Part shown: piece after piece, positions 1 to 5,011 of the stretch | Numbering within the stretch: the first letter of the stretch is position 1 | Layout of the letters: every line of letters begins with the position of its first letter | DNA from: an uncultured Gammaproteobacteria bacterium | GTDB taxonomy: Bacteria; Pseudomonadota; Gammaproteobacteria; Pseudomonadales; UBA5518 | Length of the DNA stretch: 5,011 nt | Reading direction: 5' to 3' | NCBI GenBank assembly: GCA_903921135.1 | Contig: CAIXOY010000451.1 | Location: 1 to 5,011, forward strand | Program-made: the position numbers and the translations under genes | The notes under the pieces: generated by a model | Database searches by the model: none | The model's input: only the letters and a program-made list of their open reading frames with translations | What the model was told of the DNA's origin: nothing

Positions 1-161
1 ACGGCGGCGATGCCGCCCTGCGCCCAAGCCGTGGAGCCTTCGTCGAGTTTGCCTTTGCAGATCACGGCGACGCGCCCCTGACCCGCTACCTGCAGCGCCA
101 CACTGAGGCCGGCCGCGCCGCTGCCGATGACCAGAACATCGTGGGAATATCGCTTCGGCAT
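1..161 (-). CDS. nadB: L-aspartate oxidase, N-terminal part (cut by the window edge)
   Basis: This FAD enzyme oxidises L-aspartate to iminoaspartate in the cytoplasm, the first step of de novo NAD synthesis; iminoaspartate is then used by quinolinate synthase. Only the first 53 codons are present. The protein starts MPKRYSHDVLVIGSGAAGLS, with the dinucleotide-binding GxGxxG at residues 13-18 in a beta-alpha-beta fold. It continues to EGSTAWAQGGIAA at residues 41-53, which matches the conserved NadB stretch contacting FAD (EGST.WAQGGIAA). The ATG at 161-159 is supported by GGAG (complement of 168-171) six bases upstream and by the usual short N-terminus before the first beta strand. It is transcribed divergently from rpoE, the arrangement I recall from Pseudomonas. 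A related succinate dehydrogenase or fumarate reductase flavoprotein is unlikely given the WAQGGIAA motif and the position next to rpoE. Confidence 0.95.
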   Translation of the reverse strand, partial: MPKRYSHDVLVIGSGAAGLSVALQVAGQGRVAVICKGKLDEGSTAWAQGGIAA

Positions 162-186
162 CGCCTGCTCCGGCAGTGGGGCGCGG

Positions 187-195
187 AATATAGCA
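187..195 (-). promoter_or_regulatory. Candidate extended -10 promoter for nadB
   Basis: Read on the minus strand, this is TGC followed by TATATT, an extended -10 element (TGn-TATAAT, 5 of 6 in the hexamer). It would start transcription near position 180 and leave a leader of about 20 nt that contains the GGAG ribosome binding site of nadB. No good -35 hexamer lies 16-18 bases upstream, which extended -10 promoters tolerate. An AT-rich nonamer stands out in this GC-rich region. The call is a motif match only. Confidence 0.45.
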
Positions 196-311
196 CAGGG
201 GTCCGCGGCTCCCGGTTCCCCGGTTTTTGCTGCCGGATTGCGGCCTTTCCGCAGCCAAGTCGAGGCCGTATAGTTCGGTCGTCCTGATCACCCGTGGAGC
301 CGTGGCCCCGC

Positions 312-365
312 ATGCTGCACCCGCCCGCGCGTCCTGCCGCACGCCCGCCTGGCGCCGCTCCGTGA
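312..365 (+). CDS. Possible 17-codon proline-rich leader peptide coupled to rpoE
   Basis: An ATG at 312 opens a short frame encoding MLHPPARPAARPPGAAP. Its TGA stop (363-365) overlaps the proposed GTG start of rpoE (362-364) in a GTGA junction, a classic arrangement for translational coupling. A longer version could begin at GTG 294 (23 codons); the frame is closed upstream by TGA at 285. A GGAG at 296-299 lies 12 bases before the ATG, longer than ideal. The rpoE GTG itself has no clear ribosome binding site, which is what coupling would require. E. coli rpoE is also preceded by a small coupled ORF (rseD), but I see no clear sequence similarity. The peptide has two Pro-Pro pairs, one in a PPG context, and ends in Pro. 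A chance frame in GC-rich DNA remains quite possible. Confidence 0.3.
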   Translation: MLHPPARPAARPPGAAP

Positions 366-949
366 CGCTACCCCCCGAAGACGACGACGCGCAGCTCGTT
401 GTCCGCGTCCAGAAGGGCGACAAGCGTGCCTTCGACGTGCTGGTCCTCAAGTACCGGCACCGCATCTATTCCCTCTGCTCGCGTTTCGTGCGCGACCCCG
501 ACGAGGTACAGGACGTGGTGCAGGAGGCCTTCATCAAGGCCTACCGGGCCTTGCCGACCTTCCGCGGAGAGAGCGCTTTCTACACCTGGCTCTACCGCAT
601 CGCGATCAACACGGCCAAGAACTACCTCGTCTCCCGCTCGCGCCGCCCGCCCGGCTCCGATGTCGATGTCGAGGACGCCGAGCATTTCGAGGGCGCGTGG
701 GCCTTGCGCGACATCGACGGCCCGGAAAGCCAGCTGATGACCGAGCAACTGCGCAAGGTGATCGACGAGGCCTTCCGCAAGCTGCCCGAGGACCTGCGCA
801 CGGCGCTGAGCCTCCGGGAATTCGACGGGCTGAGCTACGAGGAAATCGCCGATCTGATGCAGTGTCCGGTCGGTACGGTGCGTTCCCGGATCTTCCGGGC
901 CAGAGAGGCGGTGGATGCAGACATCCTTCCGCTGTTGCCAGGGAACTAA
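362..949 (+). CDS. rpoE: ECF RNA polymerase sigma factor sigma-E (RpoE/AlgU)
   Basis: This extracytoplasmic-function sigma factor directs RNA polymerase to envelope-stress promoters when released from RseA. From the GTG at 362 it is 195 aa, against 191 in E. coli. Sigma region 2 covers about residues 24-95, with DVVQEAFIKAYRAL at 51-64 and FYTWLYRIAINTAKNYLV at 73-90 (core and -10 binding). Region 4 covers about 128-183, with LPEDLRTALSLREFDGLSYE at 141-160 and the helix-turn-helix CPVGTVRSRIFRARE at 168-182 (-35 recognition). These segments are nearly identical to E. coli RpoE. The frame stays open back to an ATG at 227 (240 aa), but those 45 extra residues have no counterpart in the family and lie in the promoter region, so I prefer GTG 362. 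That start lacks a clear ribosome binding site and overlaps the stop of a possible leader ORF. It is the first gene of the rpoE-rseA-rseB-mucD cluster, with rseA 19 nt downstream. Confidence 0.95.
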   Translation: MTLPPEDDDAQLVVRVQKGDKRAFDVLVLKYRHRIYSLCSRFVRDPDEVQDVVQEAFIKAYRALPTFRGESAFYTWLYRIAINTAKNYLVSRSRRPPGSDVDVEDAEHFEGAWALRDIDGPESQLMTEQLRKVIDEAFRKLPEDLRTALSLREFDGLSYEEIADLMQCPVGTVRSRIFRAREAVDADILPLLPGN

Positions 950-969
950 TTCGAGGACGAGGTATCCGA
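942..969 (+). promoter_or_regulatory. Weak sigma-E-like promoter motif at the rpoE-rseA junction
   Basis: The sequence reads GGAACTA, 16 bases, TCCGA. The sigma-E/AlgU consensus is GGAACTT, about 16-17 bases, TCTGA, so each half differs at one base and the spacing fits. Against it, transcription would start near 976, inside rseA and after its ATG. The -35 half also overlaps the rpoE stop codon and the region carries the rseA ribosome binding site. It is probably a coincidence, but it is the only sigma-E-like match I noticed near the operon. Confidence 0.12.
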
Positions 970-1601
970 TGAAGGGTCAGCACAGCGGAGGCGAGCCATC
1001 CTTGGCCACAACAACCGAACCCCAGCGTGAGATGGTTTCTGCCCTCGTGGATGGCGAAGCCAGTGAATTCGAGACCCGCCGCCTGCTGGAGGTCCTCGGC
1101 GAACCCGAGGTTCGTGCCCTGGTGTCCCGCCACTACACCGTGCGTACCGTGCTGCGGCGCGAGGCCCCCGAACTCTGCCCGCCCGGGCTGACGGACTCCA
1201 TCCTCGCCGCGATATCGGCAGAGCCCCGTCCCGCTGCAGCGTTGCCCCGCTGGCGTGGCTGGGCCGGTGGCGCGGCTGTCGCCGCCTCGGTCTGTCTGGT
1301 CACGGTGCTCGGTGTGCGCGGTGCCTCCGGTCCCGAGGCGGCCGCGCCCAGCCACAGCCTGGCCTCCGCAGGAATGGCCATGGGCAATCTTGGTGCTCCC
1401 TCCGTCGCCGCCCTCTCCGGGCGCAGCGGCGCCATCCCTGTCGGCCTCGGCGCATCGCTCCCCGCGGCGGATGGCAACGCAGACCGCGCTGCCGAACTGC
1501 GCTTGCAGATGTTCATGCTCGATCACGCGCAGAACGCCTCGCTGAACACCCCGCAGGGCATGATCCCCTTCGTGCGGGTCGATGCCCGCGAGCAGCCCTG
1601 A
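969..1601 (+). CDS. rseA: Anti-sigma-E factor RseA (MucA-like), single-pass inner membrane protein
   Basis: RseA binds sigma-E with its cytoplasmic N-terminal domain and keeps it from RNA polymerase; stepwise proteolysis in response to envelope stress releases it. The product is 210 aa (E. coli RseA 216). The RseA_N domain spans about residues 20-85 and holds MVSALVDGEASEFETRRLLE (22-41), like the MucA start SAVMDNEADELELRRVL. One hydrophobic segment at 97-116 (GWAGGAAVAASVCLVTVLGV) is the membrane span, followed by a low-complexity Ala/Gly/Ser periplasmic linker. The C-terminal stretch 177-204 (ELRLQMFMLDHAQNAS then MIPFVRV) resembles the MucA end that binds MucB. GAGG at 959-962, six bases before ATG 969, fixes the start; ATG 1032 would remove part of the sigma-binding domain. 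It lies 19 nt after rpoE, so the sigma and anti-sigma factors are made together. Confidence 0.92.
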   Translation: MKGQHSGGEPSLATTTEPQREMVSALVDGEASEFETRRLLEVLGEPEVRALVSRHYTVRTVLRREAPELCPPGLTDSILAAISAEPRPAAALPRWRGWAGGAAVAASVCLVTVLGVRGASGPEAAAPSHSLASAGMAMGNLGAPSVAALSGRSGAIPVGLGASLPAADGNADRAAELRLQMFMLDHAQNASLNTPQGMIPFVRVDAREQP

Positions 1602-1605
1602 TCCC

Positions 1606-2544
1606 ATGCCCGCTCTTGCCCGAGCCGGGACTCTTCTGTGCGCAGCGTTTGCCGGTGCAGCGGCTGCCGCGGAACCGGCGCTGCCCTTGCTTGAGCTCAT
1701 GGCGCGCAATGTCCGCGAAGCCAATTACCGCGGCATCTTCACGTACGAGCAGGGCCAGAGCCTGAGATCTGCGCGCATCGTCCACGCCGTCGTCGACGGT
1801 GTCGAACACGAGCGACTCGAGGGTCTGGACGGCGCCTCCCGCGAGTTCCTGCGCATGGAACATCCCCTCGACTGCCGCCACGCGGGGCATCGCCTGCTGG
1901 GCGAAGGCCCCGACGCGCTGGCGCTGGCGGGCAACCCCACCCTCAGCCAGTACTACGCATTCGAGCTCGACGGTGACGAGCGCATCGCGAGCCGGGAAGG
2001 TCGCCGGCTGCGTATCAGCCCGCGCGATCCTTACCGTTACGGCATGACCCTTGTCCTCGACAACAACAGCGCCCTGCTCCTCAAATCCGAGACCACCGAC
2101 GGTGCCGGCCGGGTGCTGGAGCGTTTCCAGTTTGTGGAACTGGAAGTAGGGGGCAGCATTCCTGCCGAGGCGGTGTTCACGCCCGAGGCCGGAGCCCGGG
2201 TGGATGCCGCGCACGCCAAAGCCGGCGCTGCGGATTCCGAGGCCTTCGACTGGAGTGTGTCCTGGTTGCCGGCCGGCTTCGCCGAGAGTGCCCGTGAGCG
2301 CCGCGCCGACGCCGCGGGGCGCCCCGTCGAGACGCGCATGTTCACCGATGGTCTCGCGGTCTTCAGTGTGTTCGTCGAGCGGCACGCCGATGGCGCCGTA
2401 TCCCGCCCCGGCCAGGCCGTGCAGGGCGCCACCATTGCCTATGTGACGCCACGCCCACAGGCAGGTCTCGTCACCGTTGTGGGCGAGATTCCGCCCGAGA
2501 CCGCCCGTCTCGTCGCTAATGCCGTGAGCTTCGCCGCTCCCTGA
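1606..2544 (+). CDS. rseB: Sigma-E regulatory protein RseB (MucB-like), periplasmic
   Basis: RseB binds the periplasmic part of RseA and blocks the first proteolytic cut; lipid or mislocalised LPS signals relieve this in the known systems. The product is 312 aa (E. coli 318). Residues 1-22 form a signal peptide ending in an Ala run before E23. The large N-terminal LolA-like domain (about 27-195) includes NYRGIFTYEQG at 40-50 and the conserved RDPYRYGMTLVLD at 140-152. The small C-terminal domain (about 212-312) includes FDWSVSWLPAGF (214-225), RMFTDGLAVFSVFVE (244-258) and VVGEIPPETA (291-300), closely matching E. coli RseB (WTPTWLPQGF, RLYSDGLFSFSVNV, IVGELPPQTA). I start at ATG 1606, 4 nt after the rseA stop, since it gives a normal signal peptide. 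ATG 1582 adds eight residues and overlaps rseA by 20 nt; neither start has a strong ribosome binding site, so coupling to rseA is likely. Confidence 0.92.
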   Translation: MPALARAGTLLCAAFAGAAAAAEPALPLLELMARNVREANYRGIFTYEQGQSLRSARIVHAVVDGVEHERLEGLDGASREFLRMEHPLDCRHAGHRLLGEGPDALALAGNPTLSQYYAFELDGDERIASREGRRLRISPRDPYRYGMTLVLDNNSALLLKSETTDGAGRVLERFQFVELEVGGSIPAEAVFTPEAGARVDAAHAKAGAADSEAFDWSVSWLPAGFAESARERRADAAGRPVETRMFTDGLAVFSVFVERHADGAVSRPGQAVQGATIAYVTPRPQAGLVTVVGEIPPETARLVANAVSFAAP

Positions 2545-2550
2545 CACCCT

Positions 2551-2570
2551 TCCGTCCCCTGCCTTACGGA
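2551..2570 (+). promoter_or_regulatory. Small inverted repeat covering part of the mucD ribosome binding site
   Basis: TCCGT (2551-2555) can pair with ACGGA (2566-2570) around a 10-base loop in the 32-nt rseB-mucD gap. The right arm includes most of GGAG (2568-2571), the mucD ribosome binding site five bases before its ATG. Five base pairs with a 10-base loop is weak, so this may be chance. If real, it would lower mucD translation relative to upstream genes. Confidence 0.15.
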
Positions 2571-2576
2571 GTCTCC

Positions 2577-3980
2577 ATGAAGCATGTCTTCCGCAGCCTC
2601 GTCGCCGTTTTGTCGCTGGTGTTTCTCGTTGCCGTTCCGCTGCGAGCGGGCGATCTTCCGGATTTCCGGGAGATCGTGCGCAAGAACTCCGGCGCGGTGG
2701 TCAAGATCCTGAGCACCCAGCGCCCGCAGGCGCAGGGCGCTACGCCGCAGGACATCGATCCCCGCTATCTGGAACAGATGCCCGACATCTTCCGTCACCT
2801 GCTCGAGCAGCGCGGCCAGCGCCAGCCCCGAGAGCGGCAGGCGACGGGCTCGGGCTTCATCACCTCAACCGACGGCTACATCCTGACCAACCACCATGTG
2901 GTCGATGGCGCCGATGAGGTCACGGTGCGCCTGAATGACCGCCGCGAGTTCGAGGCCAAAGTGATCGGCACCGACAAGCGCAGCGACATCGCACTGCTCA
3001 AGATCGACGCGACCGGCCTGCAGACCGCGACGCTCGGCGATTCCGAGGCGCTCGAGGTGGGCGAATGGGTGCTCGCGATCGGTTCTCCCTTCGGCCTCGA
3101 TTACTCCGTCACCGCGGGCATCGTGAGCGCGCGCGGCCGCAGCCTGCCCACGGAGACGGGCGACAACTATGTGCCCTTCATCCAGACCGACGTTGCGATC
3201 AACCCGGGCAATTCCGGCGGTCCGCTCTTCAACCTGAAGGGCGAGGTAGTGGGCATCAATTCGCAGATCTACACCCGCTCCGGTGGCTCGATCGGCCTGT
3301 CCTTCGCGATCCCCATCGAAGTGGCGCGTGATGTGTCCCAGCAACTGCGCGCAACCGGCGCCGTGGTGCGGGGCTGGCTCGGCGTGGGCATCCAGGACGT
3401 GGATCGCAACCTCGCGGAGAGCTTCGGTCTTGACCGCCCGATGGGTGCGCTGATCTCGCAACTCGAGCCGGGCGGCCCGGCCGAGAAGGCGGGGATCAAG
3501 GTCGGCGACGTGATCGTCGAGCTCGGCGGCCGCGAGATCGGCGAGTCCGCCGACCTTCCGCACGTGGTCGGCTTGATCAAGCCCGATACCGAGGTGCCGG
3601 TGAAGCTCTTCCGCGAGGGCAAGCCGCGCAACCTGAACGTGCGTGTGGGCACGCTCGGCGGCGAGGAATCCCGTGACATCGCCAGTGCTGACGCCGGCAG
3701 CGATCGCATCGGCCTGGACGTGGAAGACCTGAGTGACCAGCAGAAAGCCCGCATGCGGCTCGCCGGTGGGGTGGTGGTGCGCGCCGTCGCCCCCGGCAAG
3801 GCCGCGGCTCGTGCCGGCCTCATGCCTGGCGACATCATCGCCCAGGTGGGCAACGATCCGGTGCGCGATGCGGCAGACTTCGAGCAGATCGTGGACGGGT
3901 TGCCCGCCAACGTCCACGTGCCGCTAAGGCTGATCCGGCGCGGGCAGGCGGGATTCATCGCGCTGCGCATAGAGGAGTGA
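2577..3980 (+). CDS. mucD: Periplasmic serine protease MucD (DegP/HtrA family)
   Basis: This DegP-type protease/chaperone degrades misfolded envelope proteins; in Pseudomonas MucD restrains activation of AlgU. The product is 467 aa, the usual size for MucD/DegQ. Residues 1-24 are a signal peptide (MKH, hydrophobic core, LRA before G25). The trypsin-like domain covers about 30-258 with the triad His107 (TNHHVVDGA, 104-112), Asp137 (KRSDIALLKID, 134-144) and Ser213 (NPGNSGGPLFN, 209-219), all intact. An LA-like loop rich in Gln and Arg lies at about 48-88. Two PDZ domains follow: about 263-360 (RGWLGVGIQDV onward) and 375-467 (RIGLDVEDL onward, GDIIAQVGNDPV at 418-429). ATG 2577 has GGAG five bases upstream. 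It follows rseB by 32 nt, where rseC/mucC sits in related clusters. By family it could equally be named degP or degQ; the rseB-lepA context favours mucD. Confidence 0.94.
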   Translation: MKHVFRSLVAVLSLVFLVAVPLRAGDLPDFREIVRKNSGAVVKILSTQRPQAQGATPQDIDPRYLEQMPDIFRHLLEQRGQRQPRERQATGSGFITSTDGYILTNHHVVDGADEVTVRLNDRREFEAKVIGTDKRSDIALLKIDATGLQTATLGDSEALEVGEWVLAIGSPFGLDYSVTAGIVSARGRSLPTETGDNYVPFIQTDVAINPGNSGGPLFNLKGEVVGINSQIYTRSGGSIGLSFAIPIEVARDVSQQLRATGAVVRGWLGVGIQDVDRNLAESFGLDRPMGALISQLEPGGPAEKAGIKVGDVIVELGGREIGESADLPHVVGLIKPDTEVPVKLFREGKPRNLNVRVGTLGGEESRDIASADAGSDRIGLDVEDLSDQQKARMRLAGGVVVRAVAPGKAAARAGLMPGDIIAQVGNDPVRDAADFEQIVDGLPANVHVPLRLIRRGQAGFIALRIEE

Positions 3981-4025
3981 GGCGGAGATCCCGGGGCATC
4001 GGGTAGTATTCCGGGCTTCGGGGCG

Positions 4026-4067
4026 GGGCCAACCGCGCGGCTCTCACGTAGAGTGCGCGGTTGTCCC
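4026..4067 (+). promoter_or_regulatory. Strong imperfect hairpin in the mucD-lepA intergenic region
   Basis: A 9-bp stem, CAACCGCGC (4030-4038) with GCGCGGTTG (4055-4063), is continued inward by CTCT (4041-4044) pairing AGAG (4050-4053) around the loop CACGT. Outward, past one C/T mismatch, GGG (4026-4028) pairs with CCC (4065-4067). In total 16 pairs form with small interruptions (GG bulge against T). No U-run follows in either direction, so it is not a standard intrinsic terminator. It ends 32 nt before the lepA start. It could protect an mRNA 3' end, weaken read-through from the sigma-E operon, or act as a leader element of lepA. The pairing is seen directly; the role is inference. Confidence 0.45.
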
Positions 4068-4099
4068 AGTTACACCTTCCGGCACGTGGTGACGCACTC

Positions 4100-5011
<912 letters not shown>

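Noticed and set aside
239..253. Hairpin TGCGG-CCTTT-CCGCA upstream of rpoE
   Set aside because: Only five base pairs, no U-run and no clear relation to a start site; expected by chance in GC-rich sequence.
269..274. TATAGT as a -10 element for rpoE
   Set aside because: It matches 5 of 6 of the -10 consensus, but no -35 hexamer lies 16-18 bases upstream and there is no TGn extension, so the promoter call is unsupported.
606..1724. 372-codon open frame on the minus strand across rpoE-rseA-rseB
   Set aside because: It lies antisense to three genes with strong family matches, its translation is Arg/Gly/Ala-rich with no recognisable domain, and long antisense frames are expected in DNA this GC-rich.
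1513..2547. 344-codon minus-strand frame across rseB
   Set aside because: It mirrors the rseB coding frame and has no recognisable domain or start context; a shadow of the real gene.
2545..2576. A hidden or degraded rseC between rseB and mucD
   Set aside because: The gap is just 32 nt and contains only the mucD ribosome binding site and a weak inverted repeat; no remnant could fit.
2865..3917. 350-codon minus-strand frame across mucD
   Set aside because: The His/Asp/Leu-rich composition is typical of the reverse complement of a GC-rich gene; the plus strand has an intact protease with its catalytic triad.
4004..4009. TAGTAT as a -10 element for lepA
   Set aside because: Only 4 of 6 matches and no -35 partner; the bases 17 nt upstream overlap the end of mucD and are GC-rich.

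Overview
The window is a GC-rich stretch of what looks like a gammaproteobacterial chromosome. It carries the envelope-stress sigma factor locus in the order nadB (divergent) | rpoE/algU - rseA/mucA - rseB/mucB - mucD/degP-like - lepA. I recall the same order in Pseudomonas aeruginosa (nadB, algU, mucA, mucB, mucC, mucD, lepA). The protein sequences are close to the E. coli and Pseudomonas families, but the gene set is neither enteric nor pseudomonad: rseC/mucC is missing and a MucD-type protease closes the cluster. I would place it among high-GC gammaproteobacteria outside those two groups and cannot name a genus.

Layout: positions 1-161 (minus strand) hold the first 53 codons of nadB, with a visible ribosome binding site and an extended -10 promoter. 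The 200-nt divergent intergenic region (162-361) holds the nadB promoter, a possible short proline-rich leader ORF whose stop codon overlaps the rpoE GTG start, and no recognisable sigma-E consensus promoter. Positions 362-949 encode the ECF sigma factor, 969-1601 the single-pass anti-sigma factor, 1606-2544 the periplasmic regulator that protects it, and 2577-3980 a secreted trypsin-like protease with two PDZ domains. The four genes are on the same strand with gaps of 19, 4 and 32 nt, so they very probably form one operon. A 119-nt gap (3981-4099) with a strong imperfect hairpin separates them from lepA, whose first 304 codons run off the right edge.

How the genes work together (family knowledge applied to the sequence): RseA holds sigma-E at the inner membrane through its cytoplasmic N-terminus. 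RseB binds the periplasmic part of RseA and blocks its proteolysis until envelope stress. Cleavage of RseA then frees sigma-E. MucD is a periplasmic protease/chaperone that clears misfolded protein and so dampens the signal. LepA (EF4) is a ribosome-associated GTPase and nadB is NAD biosynthesis; both are syntenic neighbours rather than pathway members.

This is mainly a well-known system. The points worth a second look are the possible 17-codon leader peptide with a GTGA junction at rpoE, the missing rseC/mucC, and the hairpin ahead of lepA. The long minus-strand ORFs are shadows of the real genes in GC-rich sequence.
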